Shown here in pieces: positions 1 to 11,088 of a stretch of DNA of 64,000 nt. The number at the start of each line of letters is the position of its first letter. Within the stretch, counting starts at the first letter, position 1. This stretch comes from Ziziphus jujuba (lineage: Eukaryota > Streptophyta > Magnoliopsida > Rosales > Rhamnaceae): contig NC_083388.1 in the NCBI RefSeq assembly GCF_031755915.1, positions 19,494,001 to 19,558,000 of the forward strand. Reading direction: 5' to 3'. A program made the position numbers and the translations under genes. The notes under the pieces are model-generated. The model had not been told where the DNA came from and ran no database searches. It saw only the letters and a list, made by a program, of their open reading frames with translations.

Positions 1-109
1 GATTGACTATGCCGTTTGCAACTATGTAAGAGGAAGTTCTGAAGAATCTCTGGTTGCGATGCTTGTTAAAAATTGGCCTTTGAAGCATGTAGACAGGAAG
101 CTGTACTAA
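1..109 (+). CDS. 3' end of an unrecognised plus-strand gene
   Basis: Frame 2 is open from the window edge to a TAA at 107-109 and encodes 35 residues that end in NWPLKHVDRKLY. The composition (Trp, Cys, charged residues, no low complexity) looks like coding sequence. The AT-rich stretch that follows would suit a 3' UTR. I do not recognise the family. The gene would converge on the minus-strand ABCG pseudogene, whose last recognisable exon ends near 738. A chance open frame cannot be excluded because only 35 codons are visible. Confidence 0.45.
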   Translation, partial: IDYAVCNYVRGSSEESLVAMLVKNWPLKHVDRKLY

Positions 110-709
110 ATTTATGAGCATTATGGTCATGGTGGACACATACCCTAGGGCTCTTATTGAGTTCATTTTCTGTTGGTTGTATTCACCCCCAAGTTTGTAA
201 AAAAGTGTCCCTGCTAACAAACCCAGCACAATGGCCTGCAAGGTTTAAAGACAGATTAATTTTATAGAAAGATATTTTATTCTTGATTAGGATATATGAT
301 TCTGTCTCCATATATTCTTCAGTCTATATATATGTATATGAATATATTAACATAACCCAATTATGGACATGGCTGGATAATTCTTGTTGGGTTAATTTTA
401 GTACGGAACCAAGAAAGGAATGTGTGGTTCTGTCACTTACCTGCAACAGTCTTAATTTTATTAGAGAATGCAGTCTTTTCGTGATCTTGATTTGCCTGTT
501 GATCAGAGTCCTAGTGGATTTCCACCATGTCTGAACAAAGGGCCTCTGAAACTGCTCCCATTGTGCTTGGTACTCATCTTCCTAGGTAAAAAAATCGAAA
601 CCATAGTCATTATTAGTCAGAAAAATAATTTATTTTGTCATTATTTATGTATGTCTGCTCGTTTATTTGTGGAATAGATGTTTGGATTGTAAATTCCTGC
701 TCTGTTGCT
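110..709. other. Non-coding stretch between convergent genes
   Basis: AT-rich sequence, probably the 3' UTR and downstream region of the gene at the left edge. Around 470-590 two plus-strand frames are open for 20-40 codons and end at a possible splice donor (AG then GTAAAA near 583). They match nothing I recognise, so no gene is called. Confidence 0.4.
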
Positions 710-3122
710 TCATTTGTATCTGTAAAAAAAGGAAGATACCTCTTCTCTGTATCGTTCAACTTGGAGACAGATGCGGCCCTGTGCCCGCTTCAACATGGAA
801 TATGCATGCGAGGTCTGTTTGTGCTGCATATTTTTGGTTCCTACTGAAAGGTATTGCATTTCATCATTAATTGTGGAAATTGCAGTGACTAGATCTCCAA
901 CCTGAACTCTTCCTGTGCTCTCAATTCCCCCTGGGTGCCCTACTTTGTTAGAGATCTTGGAAACCACTAATTCTACAACCATGCAACCATTGGAATTGGT
1001 ATAGTATAATGGTTTTTCAGTTGGAAGAACCTGTTCAAGTTGTAACTTATAGAATCCAAAATTTGACTGTAAAAACATGTAAAGTAATTGCTGTCATATG
1101 CTTGTCTCTCGCCTTGGATGTGCATCGACGGGGCAGTAGTACTTGGATGGTGTTTTAAGAGAGAATCCGAGCTCGGCCTCACTCTCCACCCAATAGATGT
1201 GCTTCACTTCGTCTTCATGAACGATTCTCATGATATCTTTGTAGTGATCTGAAGCCCTGTAGCACTCTACAAGCTCTTCTAGTGTATAAGAAGTTGCTTC
1301 TGGTGCAATATACTGGGAACCATCTTCACCTGCAATGCCTTCGAGAAATCCACTGGATTCCACATGTGATGGCTTTATGTACCTGAGCATTTAACCGGGG
1401 GACTGGTTTTAATGTCATCTGAATATGTTGTTACTGCAACTAACTTTGTACATGTTAGCTGCCATTTCTTTACAACTAAAACTATACGAGTTTATGGTGC
1501 ATACTAACCCTAGTTTGGCAAAGTAAGGAATGATGAGGGCCTTGGAATAAAACTTGCCCTTCACTGAGTAGTATAATTCTATCAAAATGATCAAACACTT
1601 CCTCTGACAGTTGGGTGAGTGACATAATTGCCAAAGATTGCTGAATCCTGCTAATGGCTCTTATGGTGTCCACTAAATCATATGTAGCTGCTAGATCAGA
1701 GCCTGAAAATGGTTGATCATAAAGCATGACAGAATATGTTCCGAGTGCTAATTCTGCAGTTGTGAGCCTTTGGTGATCAGTATCTGAGATACCTTCTCCT
1801 GTCAGTTTGTGTTCTATCTGCTTCAAGTTTAAGGTTTCTAACACATATTCTAAAAAAGGATTCTGTCCTTCCACCAATGCTTGCGCAAAGAATTTTCTCA
1901 TCTGAGGAGTGAAGTTCTCTTGTCGAAGTCCCTGAGTGCAACCCTGAGTGCAGTCCCTTGCAAACTCATTGAGTTTCCCGAACAGATAGAAATGGAATGT
2001 GGCTGCAAAATTTTACGAGGAGGTGAAAGTAAAAGAAAGTGAGAACGCTACTGATTGTTTGAATGTGTGAAGGGGGAAACCTGTTAGCATATGAAGACAA
2101 TAAAAACCTGACCTTGGAAAATTTGGAATTGATAAAAGCAGTGTATTATGTGTTCTCTTGGTGGTTCCTTTGATAAATTAATATCTAATTGGCTTGTGGG
2201 TGGGTGGATATGAAATCAAATTTTGATTTATAATGAGTATACACATACACATATAATTTTGCCCTCGTGGGTGAGGTGGCTCATATAATCCATAAATTAC
2301 TTATAACCAAATGTTGGGCGACATTGCCCACCATTGCAGGACTATATATATGTATATCTATATAAATATATATATTTGTATGTATTTTCTTTTCGAAGGT
2401 TTATTGAACACTTACATGTTAAGTTGTCTACTAATGTATGCAATGAGTCTGGTGAGACAAATATCAGAGGTATCCTTGTCATTGTACATTACAGAACCTT
2501 TCATCATAGAGTTCTTATTTTCTTTGACTCTTCCTTCCAGAATTTCTAGGAGACTACTCTTGCCACTACCTGTAAAATTCCATGAATGAATTATTTTTCA
2601 TGGAAAAAGGATATTGCACTCCTATTTATAATACTTGTGAAACATTCACAGCTTGGCTAATTCTAGTGCCTACCTGAAAATCTACATTTGTATAAACGGA
2701 ATTTTAAAATGTTTGTTTTTGAAACCAAAAAGAGATAAAGAGAAAGAAGATACTCATAAACCATGAAATTGTCAGTCTACCTGGAGGACCAAGTAGTAGG
2801 GTGATTGAACCAGGCATTATATACCCATCGACTCCCTTGAGAATATGCACCCATATTGAATTGTTGGTCCTAAGAAGAGTCTTCAGGGGCCTACAAAACA
2901 CCCTACAATTTTGCTTCCAAAAGTTTCATATTCATTTTCGGAGACCTCAAAAGTTTTTTCTATAGTTTATGTTGGAAATCGAACTACCTGCAAAAATATA
3001 TCAATCATTTTGGGGTCCATGAGATGTTTAACTGCAACACATGAATGTTTTGATAACTTATATGACAAATTATGCACCAATATTGAATGAAATTCGTTTT
3101 TAAGTTTGAGTTGATTTGTCAC

Positions 3123-3123
<1 letters not shown>

Positions 3124-3159
<36 letters not shown>
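3124..3159. repeat. Poly(A) run, 36 nt
   Basis: Uninterrupted A run in the ABCG pseudogene region, just upstream of exon 2 when read on the minus strand. The flanking sequence shows no obvious retroposed gene. Confidence 0.9.
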
Positions 3160-3160
<1 letters not shown>

Positions 3161-4037
3161 TTGTCAATTCTATTTTTCACTTGAACAGTAGCCATTATGA
3201 TACAAAGCAAAAGGGGTTGAAGCTTGTCTATATGGTTATGCATTACCTTGTTTTCCATTTTTCTTCTACATTCTTTGTCATTGTTTGATTTGTTTATTAT
3301 TTATTATGAAGGTGGGTCAATTTGAATTCAGAATTATTGTCCTAAGAAATAATGACTTTGCAATTGGATTATCTCAACCAAGAAATATTATTGGTTGACC
3401 TTAGCCGGTTAAAATGTGTATCAATAACCTGATATTACCATTTCCTAGAGTTAGTGATCTTGTATAATCATTAATTAGAGGCTTTAAATTAAATGATCAA
3501 TTAATTATAAGTTAGATGATTCTGAATCTAGACAAATCTTATATTCATTTTTATGAACCTATGGCTAGTCGAAGGTTGTAGGCGAATATTGTTTTAGAAA
3601 GTAATAATATTCAGCTTTTCATTATACTTTTTAATTAAGTAGTTGGTCAATTGCATCATAGATACTGATTTAAATCCATGCTGCTTACGACAGCATTGCT
3701 TATAGAAAAGTTATTCTAGATATATTATAATCTATCCCCTGGTAAGAGGAAGAGTAGGTCAGAAATATTAACCATCCTTTTAATAATTTAGTCTATTTAT
3801 TAGTGACTAAATTATTATCTGTTCAACATTGCTTAACCACTAATCATTATTGTATTTAGTGACTCTATTCATTTATATATTTCACAGTATAGCACCAAAA
3901 GAATTAAGAATGAAGGGAAAAGAAAAGAAAGAAGTAAAATCACAATGTAAATCATGGTATAGAAAAGTGAGTCTCTAAGGTGCAAGCATGTTTTTGATGG
4001 TATGGTGACGACGTTCAATAAAAACATAAATTTTTTT
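3160..4037. other. AT-rich intron 1 sequence of the ABCG pseudogene
   Basis: No open frame of note and no recognisable element. It lies between exon 2 (2987) and the Pack-MULE-like insertion, so it is read as the distal part of intron 1. Confidence 0.5.
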
Positions 4038-5253
4038 GATATTGGCAGCTATGCATCTTAAATTTTATCGGAGTTGACACATCACCCTAAATTTTTTTTC
4101 CTAGTATTATGCATCCCAAACTTCTTTTTTCCTTACATTGTTAGTTCTTTTGTTAAAAATGCTTAACGGAATCATCACGTGTTGCGCATATGATCATCAA
4201 ATAAGGGTAAATCAGGTCATTTTGTTGTTCTCAGATTAGAAATTAAAGCTTAAAAAATGGAATTTTAGCCCCAATTTTGAAAGAGATATTGCATTTTGAA
4301 ATGCCTTCATTTTTCTCTGTCCTAAAAAAAAGAGCAGGAATTGTGAAGAGATAGCCATGGAAGGATACAATCGGTTTCCAATTCGAAAGCTTCTTTGCAC
4401 ACGGAATAGTGCAATTCATTCGAGATGTGAGAATCGTCGATCACAATCGTCGGCATTGACTAGATCGCAGTTTTGGATGCCGGTGGCTGCTTGCACCGTC
4501 CGATATTGTTGATTTCAATATGAGAAAGCTGCTCTAAAAGCTGATTGAATCTAGACCACAGTAGAACCTCTAACATGCTCGGCGGCAAAGGTCTCAAACC
4601 CGATCCAGCACTATCGTCCTAATAGGGCTTTAACCCACATTCCTCTGAACCACCATCACGTTAGCTCCATCCGACGATGATTCGTAAAGCACGATCACTG
4701 GGTTGAAAGGAGAACGGTCGCTGCCATGTCTTTCACATGAACAAAGCTTCCCTTTCCATTCCACAAACCATTAGAACCAGAATTTGCAATTAAAAAAAAA
4801 AAAGACTTATTGGATGGATTTTCAAGAAGTCTTCTCTACGAAAAGAAAAATCATCTTCACTCGAATAAGAGAGAAAAAAAGGGATAAGGGTGGTGTCTAG
4901 GAGACAAGAAAATGAAGAAATTAGGACTTTCTTGGAAAAAAAGTTGGACAAAACTCTAAGAAACTTTTCTGTTCCTTTTTTTTTTTTTTTCCTTGATTGT
5001 TTATATTTTATAAGTTTTCTTTTTAATTTGTATGAGAGAGGTCAAATTTTCCTTTGGAAAAGGGGTTTTGAAGAAACCTGAGAACAGTGAAATGACCTGA
5101 TCTACCCCCACTTGATGATTCCGTTAAGCATTGTTGACAAAAGAACCAACGGTGCAAAGGAAAAAGAAGTTTAAGGTACATAATGTCAGTAAAAAAATTT
5201 AGGGTGCAATGTGTCAACCCCGATAAAGTTCGGGGTGTATAGCTACCAATATC
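4038..5253. mobile_element. Pack-MULE-like element carrying a RING ubiquitin-ligase fragment
   Basis: The left end (GATATTGGCAGCTATGCATC) and the reverse complement of the right end (GATATTGGTAGCTATACACC) align with few gaps for about 195 bp, until both reach GTTCTCAG. That gives long terminal inverted repeats around ~800 bp of unrelated, more GC-rich DNA. The flanks are A/T tracts (4028-4037 AAATTTTTTT, 5255-5264 AAAATTTTTT), compatible with an imperfect 9-11 bp target duplication typical of Mutator-like elements. There is no transposase, so the element is non-autonomous. The interior holds a fragment of a host gene on the minus strand (separate entry). The element lies inside intron 1 of the ABCG pseudogene. 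Confidence 0.8.
4335..4680 (-). pseudogene. Captured fragment of a RING-type E3 ubiquitin ligase gene
   Basis: The minus-strand translation contains, in order, [40 protein letters not shown] then a stop, SMPTIVIDDSHI, VCKEAFELE and DCILPWLSLHNSC. This order of motifs is that of plant RHC1A/RNF126-like RING-H2 ligases: a conserved linker, MPTI, the first RING Cys, then C-I-x-PWL-x-x-HNSC. The centre of the RING, with its middle Cys and His ligands, is missing between FELE and DCILPW, so no zinc finger could form. Stops at the codon after KTAI and after an upstream QRNVG confirm it is not functional. It sits between Mutator-like inverted repeats, so it is read as transduplicated host sequence. 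The family call is from memory of motifs, not a search. Confidence 0.75.
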
Positions 5254-5959
5254 CAAAATTTTTTACCTATTATTTGGCTTATTAGAACTTTATATATTTT
5301 GGCTTTTTGAGTGTAAAGAGACTGTTCATCAATGTTGATATTAGAAAATAATGATATAAGAATACCTGTTGAGGAATTGGAGGTATAATTCTGGCCACAT
5401 CACGTAGATAACTAACAAATCCATCCTTCAACAAGTAGTCCATTCCTAAAAGCTCCTCACTTCTCTTCCTCACCCCATCAGCACCCTCTTCCTATATTAC
5501 TTCCAATTCTCCGTCATCATTTTCACCATATTTTTGCAATGTCTTTCCAGCCTCATCTCTCAACCCATGCTTCTTCAAGCTCTCATACATTCTTAGTGCC
5601 ATATGTCTAGCTGTCTCAAGCGATGCATTTTTGACATTTTTCCAAACTTCCGGTGACACTCCACCAGAGATTTTCGGCGTCTTGGCTTAACTAGTGCTGC
5701 TTGTTGATATTGCTGTCACTGGGGTCATGGTGCCTGTGATTGGCAAAGTCACCACGCTATCATTATTCATGGAATACTCACTCTAAAAAGATGATGGTCC
5801 AGGAGACTGGATCCCTCCGAACTCAACATCATCCCGAACCCACCACGTAAAGCTTGAAAAAGTACTTGAAGAGTAGTCTGCCATTATTTTCTTCAGAAAG
5901 AGTTTGTGGGAATTAATCATTATTGAAAGGTCTTGTTATACATGGTGTTTGAAGCAGTA

Positions 5960-5964
5960 CTAAT
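5960..5964. repeat. Target site duplication CTAAT, left copy
   Basis: Identical to 12706-12710 and directly abuts the first base of the left LTR (TGTCGC). Confidence 0.95.
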
Positions 5965-6540
5965 TGTCGCAAAATAATATGAATATAATATGAATATATG
6001 TATATACATGTGGATCTGCAGATGTAAACAAAATACAAGGAAAATAAATAAATCAAAGATTAGATTTGAAACCTGTGAGCCTTAGTATTCGATATGCTTT
6101 TGATGAATTTGTCTGAGGCCTGTGTGGTACCACAGTTTCCTTAAGACAATTTCCGTCCCACCGGTGCAGATGTTTCCCGACGGTTGTCTCCCAGGATATA
6201 ACGGAGTCTAAGCTTTTGGACATAGCACCTCCAAAGCTTCTCTTCGAACTCTCAGTATACCTTTGCTTTACCACACTCCTCTGTCTCTCAAAAAATTCCA
6301 AACAAAAAAAAACAATTGATTTTTTTTTCTCTCTATTTTCAAAACTCACGTAGGAAAAAGATCCTTTTCCACAAAATCCTCCCAAATCTTTTTATTTTCT
6401 TCTCCTTTTTTTTTTTCTTATTCCAAAAACAGTTTTCTTATTCCAAAACTGTAAAACCAATTATGACAAGCCCATTAATGGCCTTATCAAATCATTCACA
6501 TTAATATTTAATTAAAAAAAAATTTAATTAAAACGTTACA
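5965..6540 (-). repeat. 3' LTR of the copia element
   Basis: 576 bp, starting TGTCGCAAAATAATATG and ending AAAACGTTACA on the plus strand. It matches 12137-12705 over its length with scattered substitutions and small indels. Confidence 0.96.
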
Positions 6541-7088
6541 ATCCCCCACATGAATGATTAGACTTCTAAGTACTATGCAAGACTCTGGTGGTAAAGCTCT
6601 GTAGTTGGAACCTGCATAGGATAGGTAGATGTTACTTTTTGAACCTTCCCTTGTGAAACTATATCTTCTTTACTGACTAATGGTAGATGCGATATCTTTG
6701 AACCATTTTGTCGTTTGTGTAAATAACAACATAGTTCACACATATTACTTCCTGGTACACTTCAGTTCTCACTATTGTGTTCATTTTGGCCTTGAACACC
6801 TGCCTGGTTCTGTGAGAGTTTCTAAAGAATTGCGCTCTTAACAATTTTCCTTTGAAGCGGCCACTCTTCTCTCTCACATAGATGATTCCTATTTCCAATG
6901 TAATCAGCATAACTATGCATAGATTACTAAACACACACTTTTAGGAATCATTAAAAGCATACTTCATGCTTAACCTCTATTTATCACTGTTTTATCATAG
7001 GAATGGGCAGAGGATTAACCCCCACAGTGATTCATACCAGTCTTTACAATTGCGTTGTTCCATTGAACCTAGATCTTGGGATCTCCAG
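6541..7088 (-). other. Copia 3' untranslated internal region with polypurine tract
   Basis: Non-coding stretch between the RNase H stop and the 3' LTR. The plus strand reads ATCCCCCACA directly next to the LTR, which is a purine-rich GTGGGGGAT on the element's sense strand and suits a polypurine tract for plus-strand priming. Confidence 0.75.
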
Positions 7089-10000
7089 TCAACTAGGTTG
7101 GGTTTCCATCGTATCGACTTTACTCACGGGCTTCAATTCCATTCCCCTCGATGACTTCTCAACTAATTCTCTATTTAACCCTTTGGTTAGCGGATCCGTA
7201 ATGTTATCCTTTGACTTTATATAGTCTATCGAGATAACTCCAGTTGAGATTAACTGTCTAATCGAATTGTGTCTATGACAAATATGTCTAGACTTTCCAT
7301 TATACATAATATTCTGTGCCCTGCCAATTGCAAATTGACTATCACAATGTATACTTATAGCTGGCACAGGTTTAGGCCACCTTGGAATGTCCTCTAAGAA
7401 TTGGCGTAGCCATTCTGCCTCTTCTCCACATTTATCTAATGCGATGAACTCTAATTCCATCGTAGATCGAGCTATTACTGTTTGTTTTAAGGACTTCCAC
7501 GTTACAGCTGCACCCGTTAATGTAAATACATAGCCACTAGTGGATTTTGAATCCTTTATATCTGATATCCAGTTAGCATCACTGTATCCTTCTAATACAG
7601 CAGGATATCTCGTATAGTGCAGTCCGTATTCACGAGTATATCGTAAGTATCTTAATACTTTAACGATTCCTTTCCAATATTCATCATTTGGATTACTCGT
7701 TATCTACTTAGTCTACTTATAGCATAGGCTAAGTCTGGTCTTGTACAATTCATTAAGTACATCAGACTTCCAATCACCCTTGCATATTCCACTTGAGCTA
7801 CACTCTCTCCTTTATTCTTAGATAAGTGTAAACTCATATCAATGGGTGTTCTGGCTATATTAATGTCATCTTTACTAAAATTAGCCAGTATTTTATCTAC
7901 ATAATGCGTTTGACTTAGAATGATACCATTCGAAACCCTTGTGATTTTCATCCCTAAAATCACATTTGCAAGCCCCGTATCTTTCATATCAAATTTGGAT
8001 TTCAACATCGCTTTTGTAGTTTGGACTATATTGTCGTTACTACCTATTATGAGTATATCATCTACATACAGACAAAGAATGACATATCCATTCTCTATAT
8101 CTTTTACATAGATGCACTTATCACACTCATTTATCTTAAATCCATCACTAAGTATGGCACTATCAAATTTTTGATGCCATTGCTTTGGAGCTTGTTTAAG
8201 TCCATACAAAGACTTTACCAATCTACAGACTTTCTTTTCTTGTCCTGGTGTGGAGAAACCCTCAGGTTGCTCCATGTAGATCTTTTCGTCGAAATCTCCA
8301 TTAAGAAAGGCTGTTTTCACATCCATTTGATGTACTTCAAGATTCTGCAATGCAGCAATCACCAGTACCATCCTTATGGAATTTATTCTCGTCACCAGAG
8401 AATAAATATCAAAATAATCAAGGCCTTCTTGTTGCTTGTATCCTTTAATTACAAGTCTTGCCTTGTACTTATCTATTGTTCCATCTGCTTTCATCTTCCT
8501 TTTAAATATCCATTTGTAACCTAACGGTTTACAACCTGGAGGAAGATCTACTAGTTCCTAGGTATGATTTTGCAATATGGAATCAATTTCACTTTTTATG
8601 ACTTCTTTCCATAAATTTCCTTCAGGAGAACTAACAGCTTCTTGGAAGCTTTGGGGTTCACTTTCTAGCATATAAGTAAGAAAATCCGGACCTTAGGATT
8701 TTTCGGTTCTTACTCTTTTGCTTCGTCTTAATTCAACCTTAGTCTCAACTTCGGTCTCCTGATCTTGATCACTATCATGATCATCATCACTGATAGCATC
8801 ATAAGTTCGTTTAGACGTTCTCGGTCTTGCTTTAATTTTATACGGAAAAATATGTTCGAAAAATGATGCATTTTTTGATTCCATTATTGTATTATTGTGT
8901 ATATTAGGAATCTCTAACTTATACATGAGAAACCGATATGCACTACTATTTTGTGCATATCCTATGAAGATGCAATCTACTGTCTTGGGACCTATCTTTA
9001 CCTTTTTAGGAGTAGGTACCACAACTTTGGCAAGACACCCCCACACTCGTAAATATTTATAGGTAGGTTGTTTTCCTTTCCAAAGTTCATACGGTATTTT
9101 CACCTGATCTTTACGAGGCACCTTATTTAAAAGGTCGTTTGCCGATAAAACGGCTTCCCCCCACAAGTTCTGAGGTACTCCAGAACTTAACAGCATTGCA
9201 TTCATCATTTCCTTCAAAGTTTTATTTTTCCGTTCAGCCACACCATTCGATTGCGGCGAATATGGTAGAGTAACTTCATGTATTATGCCATGTTGAACAC
9301 AATACTCTCCAAATGGAGTTACATACTTTCCACCACTATCACTTCTGATCACTTTAATTTTGCGGGTGAGTTGATTCTCAACTTCCGTTTTGTAGAGAAT
9401 AAATTTCTCTATAGCCTCATCCTTGCTCTTAAGCAAGTACACATAGCAATATTTCGTGCTATCATCAATAAAGGTGATAAAATACGTATTACCACCTCTA
9501 GTCGGTGCAAACTTTAAATCGCATACATCACTATGTATTAAATCCAGAGGTTCATTATTTCTTTCAATTGTTTGATATGACAACCTCGTTAATTTCGCTT
9601 CTACACAAGTTTCACACTTATGTTTGGTATCAATATCGAACGTGGGAATATGATTCAAGTTAATTAACCTCCGCAGAGAATTAAAATTAACATGACCTAG
9701 TCTACCATGCCACAAAATGGAAGACTCAAGCAAGTAAATGGAAGAAGTACTAGCTTTATTATTAATAAACTTTGGCTTTACAGTCATTACATTCAATTTG
9801 AACATACCATTGACTTCATAGGCCTTTCCCACAAACATCCCATACTTGGACAAGATAACCTTGTCTGACTCAAACACTAATGTAAAACCATGTTTGATTA
9901 GCAGTGATCCAGACACCAAAGTCTTTCGAATGTCTGGTACATACAATACACTATTTAGAGTCAGATCCTTCCCAGAGGTCATCTTCAAGATAATCTTGCC

Positions 10001-10250
10001 CACCCCTTGGATTTCTGATGTGGCAGAGTTACCCATGAACAACTTCTCCCCATTTTCCTTTGGTTCGAAGGAGGTGAACATGCTCCTATCTGCACACACG
10101 TGGCGGGTTGCACCTGTATCTATCCACCACTCTCTTGGGTTAGAACCCACTAAGTTCACCTCAGAGACAACAGCGCTAAGGTCAATATCATCAACCTCTC
10201 TTGTGATGTGCTCCATCATCTGTGCCTCCTTGCTCCTTTTTCTTTTCGGC
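7089..10250 (-). pseudogene. pol: Copia pol: protease, integrase, reverse transcriptase, RNase H (broken)
   Basis: The protease has the DTGA active site (WWIDTGATRHVC). A pre-integrase zinc segment follows (HGRLGH ... CETC), then an integrase core with the acidic triad visible in HSDVCDL, IRSDSGGKY and GVAERKN. Reverse transcriptase has VKTAFLNG and the catalytic YVDD. RNase H shows GYSDANW, ELEFIAL and HCDSQFAI. The whole would carry the polyprotein that cuts, copies and inserts the element's cDNA. Breaks: TAA at 8694-8696, TAG at 8558-8560 where a Trp is expected (before ELVDLPPG), and a 1-nt loss near 7700 that shifts the frame after AISRLSR. The element cannot make a complete Pol. Conserved motifs remain easy to read, so decay is moderate. 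Confidence 0.95.
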
Positions 10251-11088
10251 AATCTACATCTGCTGCTCTGTGACCCATCTTGTCACAATTGAAGCATTTT
10301 CCTTGGAACTTGGCCTTTTTGGAGATGCCTCCTTTAGGCTCCAACTTGGAACTCATTCCAGGTTTCTTCTTTTGACTATTGGAGCTACTCATATGCTCCA
10401 CAACATTGGCCTTAACAGCAGCCTTCATGGATCTCCTATCAAATCTCCTATTATCATCTTCTATGCGAAGCTTGCTAACAAGAGCCTCCATATCCATTTC
10501 CTTTCTTTTGTGCTTCAGATAATTCCTGAAGTCACTCCAGCTTGGAAGTAGTTTCTCAATCATACAAGCCACTTGAAAGGCTTCATTAATGATCATCCCT
10601 TCAGCAAGAAGTTCTTGGATGAGCACTTGCAACTCATGTACCTGACTCATTAGTGGCTTGGTATCCACCATCATATAGTCCAAAAATTTGCCTACCACAA
10701 ACTTTTCGGATCCAGCATTCTCGATCTTGTACTTCCGGTCCAAAGTTTCCCACAGCTCTTTCGCTGATTTCAAGCTACAGTATACTCCATAAAAGGAATC
10801 CGATAGGGCATTCAGGACATAATTCCGACATAAATAATCGAAATTCTTCCACACATCCACCACCATCAGAGTTTCTTTGTCACTTTCTTCACTACTCGGT
10901 GGTGCGTCTTCAGTCAGAAACCTTGCAAGGCCCAATGTAGTCAGGTAAAACAACATCTTCTGTTGCCATCTTTTGAAATTTGCTCAATCGAACTTCTCAG
11001 GTCTTTCTGCATGACTTGCAGTAGGAGGAGTTTGAAACACAGGAGTCTGTTTTGCTACTTGTGCAACGGGCACATCTCCACTTGCCAT
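10216..11088 (-). pseudogene. gag: Copia gag with CCHC zinc knuckle (broken)
   Basis: The frame starts at the ATG at 11088 (MASGDVPVAQ) and carries the copia-type Gag capsid region ([10 protein letters not shown] ... LWETLDRKY ... LPSWSDF) and a nucleocapsid zinc knuckle beginning [17 protein letters not shown] at 10984-10986 interrupts residue 35, where a Gly is usual before the NFKRW motif. A 1-nt loss near 10251 inside the knuckle displaces the last Cys and separates gag from pol. Both reading frames overlap there (10216-10252), so gag and pol were probably one continuous frame, as is common in plant copia elements. Gag would form the cytoplasmic particle that packages element RNA. Confidence 0.92.

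Larger units (their letters stand above)
710..5884 (-). pseudogene. Broken ABCG/PDR-type ABC transporter gene with a PDZ-like segment
   Basis: Exons read by eye on the minus strand are 5884-5366, 2987-2781, 2569-2416, 2002-1509, 1382-~1094 and 1066-~738. The family is full-size plasma-membrane ABCG (PDR) exporters. Exon 2 ends and exon 3 begins inside the Walker A motif GPPGSGKSS, which is rebuilt across the splice. Exon 4 carries the end of the first nucleotide-binding domain (RLTTAELALGT, then LYDQPFSGSDLAATYD, then DRIILLSEGQVLFQGP). The last exon has a PDZ-like segment around GRVQVGDLVTAI. Breaks: in-frame stops at 5783-5785, 5687-5689 and 5492-5494; a stop and a frameshift in exon 2; a 1-nt frameshift near 1965-1975; another near 1512-1530. 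The ABC signature is degenerate (ISDTDHQ instead of a SGG-type motif) and the Walker B acid pair reads DQ. No membrane domains or second ABC half were found. The breaks are clear; the exact subfamily is not. Confidence 0.85.

Noticed and set aside
9846..10292. 148-codon plus-strand frame in the copia element
   Set aside because: Antisense to the protease and pre-integrase region of pol, with no motifs of its own.
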